Assembly: GCA_018971835.1 (NCBI GenBank)
Contig: JAGWZW010000025.1
Coordinates: 1 to 42,390 of the forward strand
Direction: 5' to 3'
DNA from: Alphaproteobacteria bacterium
Lineage (GTDB): Bacteria; Pseudomonadota; Alphaproteobacteria; Micropepsales; Micropepsaceae
Length of the DNA: 42,390 nt
Shown one piece after another: positions 1-7,583 of the stretch; the stretch's first letter is position 1; each line of letters begins with the position of its first letter. A model generated the notes under the pieces. The model had not been told where the DNA came from. It saw only the letters and a program-made list of their open reading frames with translations, and did not search any database. The position numbers and the translations under genes were made by a program.

Positions 1-842
1 AACAGCGGATTCACATGCCGCCCACCATTGATGGCCACGATGGACAAGGCATTGGCCAAGCCGTTGAAGGACAGCGCGCGGGCCAGCGAGATCACATGCC
101 CGCCATAGATCAGCCGCCGCCCGAAGCGGCCCTTGCCCTCGGTGTACTGGTTGAAATGCACCTTGGCGGTGTTCTGGTAGAGGCGGGTGGCCATCATGTG
201 CTCGGCTTCCTCGACCGTCATGCCGTCCACATGGTCGATCTTCTCGCCGGTTTCGTAATCCTCCCAGGCGTGGATGCTGCCGGAGGCCGCCGCATCGAAT
301 TTGGAAAAATCGGCCACCGGCACCTGCAGCGCAGACGGCGGCACGGCGGCCATCAGCTTGGGCACCTCGGCCTCGCCCACCTCGGCGGCTTCGTCGCGCT
401 TGTTCACCATCACCCAGCGCACATAGGTGAGAACCTTGTCGCCCGTCTCGTCGAAGCCCTCGGTGCGTACATAGACGACGCCGGTCTTCCGGTTCGAATT
501 CTCCTTGAGGCCGATCACTTCGGAGACGGCCGATAGCGTGGTTCCGGCATAGACGGGCTTGAGGAAACGCCCCTCGGCGTAGCCCAGATTGGCCACGGCA
601 TTGAGCGAGATATCCGGCACCGTCTTGCCAAACACGGTGTGAAAGACGAGCAGGTCGTCCAGCGGCGCGCGCGGGAAACCCAGCGCTTGCGCAAACGCAT
701 CCGCCGACTGCAGCGCGAAGCGCGAGCCGTACAGCGCGGTATAGAGCGCGGCATCGCCGGCCGTCAGCGTGCGCGGCGTGGCATGGACGAGCTTCTGGCC
801 GAGGCGGAAATCCTCGAAGAAATTGCCTTCGTTCGTTTTCAT
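1..842 (-). CDS. mch: Mesaconyl-CoA hydratase (MaoC-like), 3' end outside window
   Basis: MaoC/hot-dog-fold hydratase. The family member Mch interconverts mesaconyl-CoA and (2R,3S)-beta-methylmalyl-CoA in the ethylmalonyl-CoA pathway of acetate assimilation (established for Rhodobacter). I translated this strand by hand: it begins MKTNEGNFFEDFRLGQ and contains VFGKTVPDISLNAVANLGYA and ENSNRKTGVVYVR, stretches I recognise from Mch. A second hot-dog half carries a YGGHVISLARAL segment near residue 265. About 280 residues are visible against a family length near 345, so the C-terminus lies left of base 1. The ATG (842-840) overlaps the TGA of the upstream lyase gene as ATGA, implying translational coupling. 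Assignment to Mch is confident from recalled similarity; an alternative is another MaoC enoyl-CoA hydratase. Confidence 0.85.
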   Translation of the reverse strand, partial: MKTNEGNFFEDFRLGQKLVHATPRTLTAGDAALYTALYGSRFALQSADAFAQALGFPRAPLDDLLVFHTVFGKTVPDISLNAVANLGYAEGRFLKPVYAGTTLSAVSEVIGLKENSNRKTGVVYVRTEGFDETGDKVLTYVRWVMVNKRDEAAEVGEAEVPKLMAAVPPSALQVPVADFSKFDAAASGSIHAWEDYETGEKIDHVDGMTVEEAEHMMATRLYQNTAKVHFNQYTEGKGRFGRRLIYGGHVISLARALSFNGLANALSIVAINGGRHVNPL

Positions 843-1705
843 GCGTTCTCCAGTGCCGCAATGGCATCGGCCAGCGCCACGGTCTGCCGCGCAATCTCCG
901 CGTGCAGCAGTTCCACCATGCGCCCGTTCAGCGCGATCGCGCCCTTGCCCTTGTTCTCCGGCAATGCGAAAGCCGCAATGATCTCGCGCGCGCCCGCGAC
1001 CTCTTCGGCCGACGGCGCGAAGATTTCGTTGCAGGGCTCGACCTGCGAGGGATGGATCAGCGTCTTGCCGTCGAAGCCAAACGACAGACCCTGCCGGCAC
1101 GAATCCGCAAAGCCTTCGGCGTTCTTGATGTCGTTATAGACGCCGTCGATCACCGCCAGGCCGTGCGCGCGCGCCGCCGCCACCGACAGGCCCAGCGCCG
1201 CGGACAGGTTCTGCCGGTCCTGCGTGTGACGCCCACGGAACTCCTTGATCAGGTCGTTGGTGCCCATCACGAAGCAGGAAAGCCGCCCGCCCCCCGCCGC
1301 GATGGACGCGATGTTGAGGATGGCCAGCGGCGTTTCCACCATCGCCCACAGTGCCACCCGGGCGCCGCCCAGGCGGCCCTCGATCTCGGCCAGTTCGCCG
1401 GGCGTGGAAACCTTGGGCACCAGGATGGCGTCCGGCCCGGCTTCTGCCGCGGCAACCAGATCGTCCGCGCCCCACGGCGTCGACAGCGCGTTGACGCGGA
1501 TCACCACCTCGCGCTTGCCGAAGCCCTTGGCCTTCACGGCGGCTGCGACTTGTTGGCGCGCCAGTTCCTTGGCGTCCGGCGCCACGGCATCTTCAAGGTC
1601 CAGGATCAGCGCGTCGGCGGGCAGGCTTTGCGCTTTTTCAAGGGCGCGGGCGTTGGACCCTGGCATATAAAGCACCGAGCGGCGCGGCCTGACGGAAACC
1701 ATCAT
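839..1705 (-). CDS. HpcH/HpaI-family CoA-ester lyase, Mcl2-like ((3S)-malyl-CoA thioesterase or malyl/methylmalyl-CoA lyase)
   Basis: A 288-residue TIM-barrel protein of the citrate-lyase beta / malyl-CoA lyase family. The start is the ATG at 1705, preceded by GAGGAAAG at a good distance; the frame stays open to 1735. Visible family motifs are RSVLYMPGSN at the N-terminus (phosphate/CoA binding), LDLEDAVAPD (metal-proximal acidic motif), LVPKVS, the Mg-ligand Glu in MVETPLA, the Asp in VMGTNDL, and a C-terminal FDGKTLIHPSQ. The RSVLYxPGS...VMGTNDL...VDGVYN pattern is closer, from memory, to Rhodobacter Mcl2, a (3S)-malyl-CoA thioesterase, than to Mcl1, the true lyase. It is translationally coupled to mch, so a role in C4/C5-CoA metabolism is likely. 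Whether it cleaves the C-C bond or the thioester cannot be decided by eye. Confidence 0.75.
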   Translation of the reverse strand: MMVSVRPRRSVLYMPGSNARALEKAQSLPADALILDLEDAVAPDAKELARQQVAAAVKAKGFGKREVVIRVNALSTPWGADDLVAAAEAGPDAILVPKVSTPGELAEIEGRLGGARVALWAMVETPLAILNIASIAAGGGRLSCFVMGTNDLIKEFRGRHTQDRQNLSAALGLSVAAARAHGLAVIDGVYNDIKNAEGFADSCRQGLSFGFDGKTLIHPSQVEPCNEIFAPSAEEVAGAREIIAAFALPENKGKGAIALNGRMVELLHAEIARQTVALADAIAALENA

Positions 1706-1770
1706 GACTTTCCTCAATATCCCTTCACCCGACACCTACCCCATGGCTTCGGCGCCGCCAAGTTCCCGGC

Positions 1771-1776
1771 TATAAG
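1771..1776 (+). promoter_or_regulatory. Putative -10 box for pdxY, near-leaderless
   Basis: TATAAG at 1771-1776 with a weak -35 (TTCGGC, 1748-1753) at 17-bp spacing. Only nine bases separate the -10 from the pdxY ATG, so the transcript would begin about three bases before the start codon, and no Shine-Dalgarno is visible. Confidence 0.4.
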
Positions 1777-1785
1777 CTCGCGCTC

Positions 1786-2622
1786 ATGAACATCCTTTCC
1801 GTCCAGTCGGAGGTGGTCTACGGCCATGTCGGCCAGGGGGCTGCCCGTTTCGCGCTCCAGTGCCTCGGCCACGAAGTCTGGGCCGTCCCCAGCGTCCTGC
1901 TGTCCAGCCATGCCGGCTATGCCACGGTTGCGGGCGAGCCTGTCGCCGCCGACCTCATGGGCCGCCTGATCGGCGGGCTGGAGGTCAATGGCTGGCTCGA
2001 CACCTGCGATGCCGTGCTGTCGGGTTATCTGGGGCAGGCCGAACAGACGCCGGTGGTGGCCGACGCAGTGCGGCGGGTGAAGCGGACAAATCCGGCGGCG
2101 CTCTACTGCCTCGATCCGGTGTTCGGCGACGAAGGCCGGGCCTATGCCAAGCGCGGCGTGGCCGAGGCCATGGCCAAAACGCTTTTGCCGCTGGCCGATA
2201 TCGTCACGCCCAATGCCTTCGAATTGGCCAGCCTGGCGAGCATGCCGGTGCGCAATCCCGACGAGGCGTTGGAGGCAACGAGGCGGCTGGGCCGGCCGCT
2301 GGTGCTGGCGACCTCGGTGCCGGATGGCGAAGGGCGGATCGGCACGCTGGCGGCGACCGCCGAAGAAGCCTGGCTCGCCTCCACCCCGCGGCTCGAGCAT
2401 GCGCCGCACGGCGCGGGCGATCTGACGGCTGCGCTGTTCCTGGCCCATCGCCTTCAGCAAACGCCGCTGCAGGACGCATTGGCGCACACCATCGAAGTGG
2501 TTTTCCGCCTGCTGCAGGAAGCCGGCCGCTCGAACAGCGACGAGATACCGCTGATCGCCAGACGGGCAATCCTGCGCAAGCGTGTGGAGATCAAGCCGGA
2601 ACTCGAGATTCGCGCCTTGTGA
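1786..2622 (+). CDS. pdxY: Pyridoxal kinase PdxY
   Basis: A 278-residue ribokinase-like kinase that phosphorylates pyridoxal to pyridoxal 5'-phosphate in B6 salvage. The N-terminus MNILSVQSEVVYGHVG is the PdxK/PdxY signature, where the Ser and His contact pyridoxal. Other landmarks are CLDPVFGDEG (108-117), TPNAFE (141-146) and the anion-hole/catalytic GAGD (209-212). Length matches PdxY (about 285). It is transcribed away from the mcl2-like gene across an 80-base divergent region and is followed at 86 bases by petA on the same strand. The gene looks intact with ordinary codon use. Confidence 0.92.
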   Translation: MNILSVQSEVVYGHVGQGAARFALQCLGHEVWAVPSVLLSSHAGYATVAGEPVAADLMGRLIGGLEVNGWLDTCDAVLSGYLGQAEQTPVVADAVRRVKRTNPAALYCLDPVFGDEGRAYAKRGVAEAMAKTLLPLADIVTPNAFELASLASMPVRNPDEALEATRRLGRPLVLATSVPDGEGRIGTLAATAEEAWLASTPRLEHAPHGAGDLTAALFLAHRLQQTPLQDALAHTIEVVFRLLQEAGRSNSDEIPLIARRAILRKRVEIKPELEIRAL

Positions 2623-2685
2623 TCGCGAACGTGACGACAATGTTAACTTGATGCGGTCGGTCATCGCAGCGTAGACCGGAATCCG

Positions 2686-2697
2686 CAATTTGAATTG
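2686..2697. repeat. 12-bp palindrome upstream of petA
   Basis: CAATT-TG-AATTG lies just upstream of the GAGGA ribosome-binding site of petA, in the pdxY-petA gap. It could be a small regulator site or chance in an AT-rich patch; no known regulator consensus is recognised. Confidence 0.25.
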
Positions 2698-2708
2698 TGT
2701 GAGGACCG

Positions 2709-3350
2709 GTGAGCACTTCGTCTGCTACCGCGGCTGAGCCCATCGAAGTCAAGCGGCGCGATTTTCTCTACATCGCCACCGGCGCGGTTGCGGCCGTCGG
2801 TGCCGCCGCGGCGGTGTGGCCGCTGATCGACCAGATGAATCCGGCGGCCGACGTACTGGCGGCGGGCGGGCCGCTCACGGTCGATCTGTCGAGCGTGGCG
2901 CCGGGCCAGCAGATCGTGGTGATGTGGCGCTCCAAGCCGATCTTCGTGGTCCATCGCACGCCCGAGAATCTCACAGAGCTGAAAAGCCCCGCGCTGCTCG
3001 CGCGCCTGCGCGATCCCAATTCCGACGAGCTGCAACAGCCGGCCTATGCCAAGAACTGGTCGCGCTCGCTGAAGCCGGACTATCTGGTGCTGGTGGGCAT
3101 CTGCACGCATCTGGGCTGCATCCCGGGATATGAGCCCAAGCCGGGGTCGATTTCAGCGAGCTGGCCCGGCGGCTATCTCTGCCCCTGCCACGGCTCGAAA
3201 TACGACATGGCCGGCCGCGTGTACCAGAACGTGCCCGCGCCGATGAACCTGCCGGTGCCGCCCTATCACTTCGCCAGCGCCACCAAGCTCGTGGTCGGCG
3301 AGAATCCGCCGGGCGAGACTTTCACCATGTCCGAAGTCGAGACGATGTGA
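2709..3350 (+). CDS. petA: Cytochrome bc1 complex Rieske iron-sulfur subunit
   Basis: A 213-residue Rieske protein of respiratory complex III; its 2Fe-2S cluster accepts an electron from ubiquinol and passes it to cytochrome c1. The start is GTG with GAGGA at 2701-2705. A twin-arginine-like RRDFLY motif (16-21) precedes one hydrophobic helix (22-40), as expected for a Tat-exported, membrane-anchored Rieske protein. Cluster box I is CTHLGC (C132, H134, C137) and box II is CPCHGS (C158, C160, H161). The insertion with YEPKPG is typical of bc1 rather than b6f. Cytochrome b and c1 genes normally follow directly, but the next gene here is a convergent NTF2-like protein four bases away, so petA is separated from petB/petC or they lie elsewhere. 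Confidence 0.93.
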   Translation: MSTSSATAAEPIEVKRRDFLYIATGAVAAVGAAAAVWPLIDQMNPAADVLAAGGPLTVDLSSVAPGQQIVVMWRSKPIFVVHRTPENLTELKSPALLARLRDPNSDELQQPAYAKNWSRSLKPDYLVLVGICTHLGCIPGYEPKPGSISASWPGGYLCPCHGSKYDMAGRVYQNVPAPMNLPVPPYHFASATKLVVGENPPGETFTMSEVETM

Positions 3351-3354
3351 GCCG

Positions 3355-3843
3355 CTACTTGCGGAACGCCGCGCGATAGGCGGCAATATCGTCACGGGCC
3401 AGGAACCGCTCGGCCCAGCGCCGCATCACCTTGGCCATGCGCGCGGGCTCCACGCCCAGTTGCGCCATCGCTACGCCACCGTTCACGCTCTCATGGTATT
3501 CGGCGATCAGCCCGTCCTTCAGGACAAAGCGGCTGATACCGTCGATCACCACTTCGCGGCCGGCAAATTCGGGGATGGTCGAGACGAAGCGCGACAGCGA
3601 GCGCGCATAGCCGATCTCGCCGTGGCACACCGGATCGAGGAACCGCCAGTCGTAATCCGTCGCGTCGCGGTGGAAGAGATTTTCCAGCATCGCCATGATG
3701 GCGGCGCGGCCCTGGTGCGGACCGTAGATGTAATCGTGATAGAGGCCGTCTTCGGTGAAGCAGGCGGCAAACGCCTTGCCGTCGCCCGCATTGGCAGCGG
3801 CACCGAGGCGGGCCAGAAGGGCGGTGAATTCGGCTTGCGTCAA
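3355..3843 (-). CDS. NTF2-like / SnoaL-like protein
   Basis: A 162-residue protein with the cone-shaped NTF2-like alpha+beta architecture (SnoaL/limonene-epoxide hydrolase clan). It has an N-terminal helix with FTALLARLGAAANAGDGKAF, then FTEDGLYHDYIYGPHQGR, where the His/Asp pattern is typical of the pocket, and a later FAGREVVIDGISRF strand pair. The probable start is TTG at 3843, preceded by GGGAGGGCGGGG; no ATG or GTG lies close by and further upstream the frame loses family resemblance. It may be an isomerase, hydrolase or ligand-binding protein; the substrate is unknown. It lies 25 bases downstream of asd on the same strand and ends four bases from petA. Confidence 0.7.
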   Translation of the reverse strand: MTQAEFTALLARLGAAANAGDGKAFAACFTEDGLYHDYIYGPHQGRAAIMAMLENLFHRDATDYDWRFLDPVCHGEIGYARSLSRFVSTIPEFAGREVVIDGISRFVLKDGLIAEYHESVNGGVAMAQLGVEPARMAKVMRRWAERFLARDDIAAYRAAFRK

Positions 3844-3868
3844 CCCCGCCCTCCCTTTCCCACGGCGA

Positions 3869-4897
3869 TCAGTTCGGAGCCTTGTTGAGCAACTTGCGAT
3901 TGATGAGGCATTCGGCGATCTGCACCGCATTGAGCGCCGCGCCCTTGCGCAGATTGTCGGACACCACCCACATGGCCAGGCCGTGCTCCACCGTCGGGTC
4001 CTTGCGGATGCGGCTGACATAGGTGGCGTCCTCGCCCGCCGCCTCGACCGGCGTGATGTAGCCGCCGTCTTCCTGCTTGTCGATCACCAGCACGCCCGGC
4101 GCCTCGCGCAGCGCGGCGCGCGCCTGCGCTGCCGTGATCGGCTTCTCGAACTCGATGTTCACCGCTTCGGAATGGCTGATGAACACCGGCACGCGCACGC
4201 AGGTGGCGGTGGTCTGGATGTCGGGATCGAGGATTTTCTGCACCTCGACCATCATCTTCCATTCCTCCTTGGTGTAGCCGGAATCGAGGAAGACATCGAT
4301 GTGCGGAATGACATTGAAGGCGATCTGCTTGGTGAACAGCTTGGCTTCGATGGGATCGGCCACGAACACTGCCCGGGTCTGGCGGAACAGTTCGTCCATC
4401 GGCTCCTTGCCCGCGCCGGAAACGGATTGATAGGTCGCCACCACCAACCGCTTGATCGTGGCCAGATCGTGCAGCGGCTTGAGCGCCACCACGAGCTGCG
4501 CCGTGGAGCAGTTGGGATTGGCGATGATGCCCTTGGGAATGCCGCCGTCCAGCGCCGCGGCGTTCACCTCCGGCACGATCAGCGGCACCTGGCGATCCAT
4601 GCGCCATTGCGAGGAATTGTCGATGACGATGGTGCCCGCCTCGGCGATCCTGGGTGACCATTCCTTGGAAACCTTGCCGCCCGCGCTCATCAGGCAGATA
4701 TCGGTGCCCTTGAAGTCGTAATAGTCGAGCGCTTTCACCTTGAGCGTCTTGTCGCCGAAGGAAACCTCCGTGCCGACCGACCTGGTGGAGGCCAGCGCCA
4801 CCACTTCGCTCGCGGGAAATGCGCGTTCGGCGAGGACGCTCAGCATCTCCCGCCCGACATTGCCGGTCGCGCCGACGACGGCGACCTTGTACGACAT
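3869..4897 (-). CDS. asd: Aspartate-semialdehyde dehydrogenase
   Basis: A 342-residue enzyme reducing L-aspartyl-4-phosphate to aspartate-4-semialdehyde with NADPH, the branch point to lysine/diaminopimelate, threonine and methionine. The N-terminus MSYKVAVVGATGNVG carries the dinucleotide-binding GATGNVG (9-15). The catalytic Cys is C130 in NPNCST. QSVSGAGKE (157-165) binds substrate, and the active-site His is H242 in FISHSEAVN. The ATG at 4897 is preceded by AGGAAGAGG. Length and motifs match the Gram-negative Asd branch that has HSEAVNIEF. The frame is open to 4951 but that extension is not family-like. Confidence 0.95.
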   Translation of the reverse strand: MSYKVAVVGATGNVGREMLSVLAERAFPASEVVALASTRSVGTEVSFGDKTLKVKALDYYDFKGTDICLMSAGGKVSKEWSPRIAEAGTIVIDNSSQWRMDRQVPLIVPEVNAAALDGGIPKGIIANPNCSTAQLVVALKPLHDLATIKRLVVATYQSVSGAGKEPMDELFRQTRAVFVADPIEAKLFTKQIAFNVIPHIDVFLDSGYTKEEWKMMVEVQKILDPDIQTTATCVRVPVFISHSEAVNIEFEKPITAAQARAALREAPGVLVIDKQEDGGYITPVEAAGEDATYVSRIRKDPTVEHGLAMWVVSDNLRKGAALNAVQIAECLINRKLLNKAPN

Positions 4898-4993
4898 GAC
4901 ACCTCTTCCTTTCGATCCGGCCGGATCATCCGGCACCGGGGCGCGAGACATAAGCCATGCGGCCGGGCCAGGAAAGAGGCGGAATATTATCGG

Positions 4994-5407
4994 CTATTCA
5001 TTCCCCTCGTCCGGCGGCCATTTCAGGAAGACCCTGGCGCCCCGGGTATCGACGGTTCCCGAAAGGCTGCCGCCCAGCAAATCCGTACCATCCAGACGGT
5101 AGCGGGCGAGATTGGCACCTTTGGTGCTGCCGCCCAGCCGGGCACTGAACGGCCCCAGATCAACGGTCGTCGATTTGAGGGGATCGTTGTTGGCGAAGCT
5201 ACCGCTTCCGGCGGAGAGCGGCCGGTAGGTGTCGAAAGGCTGGGGCCTGGGCGCGAAAGACGGCAATTTCAGCCGCAGGAGCGGGCCATGCGGCGTCGGC
5301 TGGTGGGAGTGAGGAGCGGACGGCACCGGCTTTTTGCCCGCAGCGGCGACCGGCGCAGCGCCGAGCGCCAGAACCAGAACGAGAGCAGCAACACCGAGCG
5401 TACGCAT
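4994..5407 (-). CDS. Secreted hypothetical protein
   Basis: 137 residues with a clear Sec signal peptide (MRTLGVAALVLVLALGAAPVAAA, cleavage after about residue 23). A Pro/His-rich linker follows, then a conserved-looking C-terminal part with LKSTTVDLGPFSARLG, GANLARYRLDGTDLLGGSLSGTVD and RVFLKWPP near the end. I do not recognise the family. The Gly/Ser beta-rich C-terminal half suggests a small periplasmic or outer-membrane-associated protein. It stands alone between asd and the CoA-transferase gene, with about 90 bases on each side. Confidence 0.65.
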   Translation of the reverse strand: MRTLGVAALVLVLALGAAPVAAAGKKPVPSAPHSHQPTPHGPLLRLKLPSFAPRPQPFDTYRPLSAGSGSFANNDPLKSTTVDLGPFSARLGGSTKGANLARYRLDGTDLLGGSLSGTVDTRGARVFLKWPPDEGNE

Positions 5408-5496
5408 TTCGCGTCACCCTTTTGGTTGCCCCCAGCTTGAACCCTTCTCGTGAACACTTGGTTGCGGGATATCAAGACATTGCGGCGGTCTGAAGG

Positions 5497-6714
5497 TCAA
5501 AGCACGCCATCCGCGCGCAGCTTCGCGATCTCGGCCTGCTGGAGCCCAAGGATTTCGTGGAGAATTTCGTCCGTATGCTCCCCCAGCAGCGGCGGCGCAT
5601 GGCGGTATTCGGGCGGTGTTTTCGCCAGTCGGAGCGGGCTGGCCACCAGATCGACCGAGCCTGCCGCACGATGCTCGAGCGAAATCTTCAGGCCACGCGC
5701 CACCGCGTGCGGATCGCCAAACACCTGATCGATGCGATTGATCGGGCCGCAGGGCACGTTGGCCGCTTCGAGCAGACCGATCCAATCCGCGGTGCCGCGC
5801 GCGGCAAATACCGGCTTGAGTTGGGCAACCAGCGCCTCGCGGTGTTCGACCCGCCCGCCATTGGTGGCGAAGCGCGGATCGGTTGCCAGCCCGTCGAGCC
5901 CGGCTCCGGCACAGAAGCGGCGAAACTGGCCATCATTGGCCACCGCGAGGATCAGATGGCCGTCCGCCGCCCTGAACACCTGATAGGGCACGATGTTGGG
6001 ATGGGCATTGCCGAGCCGGCCCGGGACCATTCCACCCGCCAGATAGTTCATGGCCTGATTGACCATCGCGGCGGCCTGACAATCGAACAGCGCCATGTCG
6101 ATCTGCTGCCCTTCGCCGGTGCGGGACTGATGGATCAGCGCTGCCTGGATGGCGATGGTGGCATAGAGCCCGGTGAAGACGTCCGAAACCGCCACTCCGA
6201 CCTTCATCGGCTCGGCGCCGGGCGCGCCGTCCGGCTGGCCGGTAACGCTCATCAACCCCGCCATGCCCTGGATCAGATAGTCGTAACCGGCCTTGTCCTT
6301 GTACGGACCGTCATGGCCGAAGCCGGTGAGCGAGCAGTAGATCAAGGCCGGGTTCTCGGCCGCAAGGCGCTGGTAGTCGAGGCCGTAGCGCGCCAACGCG
6401 CCGGTCTTGAAGTTCTCCACCACCACATGGGCGCGCCGGGCCAGCCGCCTGACCAGCGCCGCGCCTTCCGGCCGCGAAAAATCGATTGTCACAGATTTCT
6501 TATTGCGGTTGGCCGAAAGGAAATAGACGGCGTCGCCCTTCCTGCCGTCGTCCGTTTTCAGGAACGGCGGCCCGAAATGCCGTGTCTCATCGCCCTCGCC
6601 GGGCTTCTCCACCTTGATGATTTCCGCGCCCAGATCGCCCAGAATCTGCGTGGCAAACGGGCCCGCGAGCACCCGGCTCAGATCGAGCACGCGGATATGC
6701 GATAGTGCGCCCAG
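5497..6714 (-). CDS. CaiB/BaiF family III CoA-transferase
   Basis: About 405 residues of the class-III CoA-transferase family, which moves CoA between acyl-CoAs and free acids through an aspartyl-CoA anhydride. Family signatures are ALSHIRVLDLSRVLAGPFAT at the N-terminus, LGDLGAEIIKVEKPGEGDETR, VVVENFKTGALARYGLDY, SLTGFGHDGPY, the nucleophilic Asp in VGVAVSDVFTGLYA, and GEGQQIDMALFD. The natural start is odd: the family usually begins M-G-A-L-S-H, and here that position is CTG (6714-6712) preceded by AGGAG six bases upstream; no ATG, GTG or TTG is closer than a TTG 13 codons upstream. An internal GTG at about 6693 would clip the family N-terminus. The substrate (succinyl-, formyl- or other CoA) cannot be told. 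Confidence 0.88.
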   Translation of the reverse strand: MGALSHIRVLDLSRVLAGPFATQILGDLGAEIIKVEKPGEGDETRHFGPPFLKTDDGRKGDAVYFLSANRNKKSVTIDFSRPEGAALVRRLARRAHVVVENFKTGALARYGLDYQRLAAENPALIYCSLTGFGHDGPYKDKAGYDYLIQGMAGLMSVTGQPDGAPGAEPMKVGVAVSDVFTGLYATIAIQAALIHQSRTGEGQQIDMALFDCQAAAMVNQAMNYLAGGMVPGRLGNAHPNIVPYQVFRAADGHLILAVANDGQFRRFCAGAGLDGLATDPRFATNGGRVEHREALVAQLKPVFAARGTADWIGLLEAANVPCGPINRIDQVFGDPHAVARGLKISLEHRAAGSVDLVASPLRLAKTPPEYRHAPPLLGEHTDEILHEILGLQQAEIAKLRADGVL

Positions 6715-6839
6715 AACAGTCTCCTGTGGTTTGATTTCCCCGCGTGCGCCGCACAACACCGGAGGGAGCGAAGCGCCTGCCGCCCGCGGAAGGATTCGCC
6801 AGATTACGCCGGTCGATGCTATTGTGGCCGGTGCAACGG

Positions 6840-6845
6840 TACAAT
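6840..6845 (+). promoter_or_regulatory. Putative -10 box, probable leaderless start
   Basis: TACAAT ends six bases before the ATG at 6852. Normal -10 to +1 spacing would place the transcription start essentially at the start codon. No convincing -35 was found at 17 bp. Confidence 0.35.
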
Positions 6846-6851
6846 GCGGTG

Positions 6852-7571
6852 ATGAGTATGATACGTGGGCTGGGAGCTGGCGGCATAGCGCTTGGGCTAT
6901 CGGTAATAACGGCAACGGCGGGCCTGGCCGGACCGAAATGTGCGCGCCCTGCGGAGGTGACGGCCATTCAGGCGGCAGCGGTCCAGCAGCAGTTGATGGT
7001 TGCGGCCCTCTACTGCAACGACACCGGCAGCTACAATGCCTTCCAGACCGGCTACAACAAGGAACTGAACAAGTCGGACAAGCAGCTGTTGACCATGTTC
7101 CGCCGCCTTTACGGCTGGCGTAAGGGCGATGACGAGTACAACGCTTTCAAAACCCGCCTGGCCAATGACTCCTCGCTGCGCAGCATTCATGACCGCGCCG
7201 GTTACTGCAATGAAGCCAACTCCGTTTTCGCCGCCGCGCTGGTGCCGCAGAAACCGGCGCTGGGCGATTTCGTTTCCGGGGTGAAGGTTTACGAGGAAAG
7301 CCCTGTCGATAGCTGCGCGATCAGCGTAGCGCCGGGCCTTCGTGAGGCCGGAAACGCTCCGGGCATCCTGCCGACGCCGAACCCCTTGCGCGTCGCGGCG
7401 CTGAGCCCGCCCTCCGCCCCCGCGACTCCGGCTGCCGCCGCTCCGGCGGCGGTGTCCGCCCCGGCGCAACCGGCAGCACAGCCGCCAGCTGCGGTCGTGC
7501 CGGCACAGGGACAGGTGGCAACGGACAAACCGGCCAAGAAACACGGCTGGCTGTCCAACCTGTTCAACTAG
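6852..7571 (+). CDS. Secreted hypothetical protein with Ala/Pro-rich C-terminus
   Basis: 239 residues. The start at 6852 (MSMIRGLGAGG) gives a clean signal peptide ending near TATAGLAGPK; the frame is open upstream to 6744. The mature part has spaced cysteines (KCARPAE, LYCNDTGSY, GYCNEAN, SCAIS) compatible with two disulfides. It is largely helical, with YNAFQTGYNKELNKSDKQL and YGWRKGDDEYNAF segments. A low-complexity Ala/Pro linker (about 175-225) follows and then a basic tail KKHGWLSNLFN. I do not recognise a named domain; the tail may anchor it to the membrane or wall. It is divergent from the CoA-transferase gene and ends 12 bases before the convergent methyltransferase. Confidence 0.7.
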   Translation: MSMIRGLGAGGIALGLSVITATAGLAGPKCARPAEVTAIQAAAVQQQLMVAALYCNDTGSYNAFQTGYNKELNKSDKQLLTMFRRLYGWRKGDDEYNAFKTRLANDSSLRSIHDRAGYCNEANSVFAAALVPQKPALGDFVSGVKVYEESPVDSCAISVAPGLREAGNAPGILPTPNPLRVAALSPPSAPATPAAAAPAAVSAPAQPAAQPPAAVVPAQGQVATDKPAKKHGWLSNLFN

Positions 7572-7583
7572 GCAGGGTGCCGA

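Noticed and set aside
5557..6705. A 382-codon frame antisense to the CoA-transferase.
   Set aside because: Arg/Ala/Gly-rich shadow without recognisable motifs; the minus-strand frame has full family signatures.
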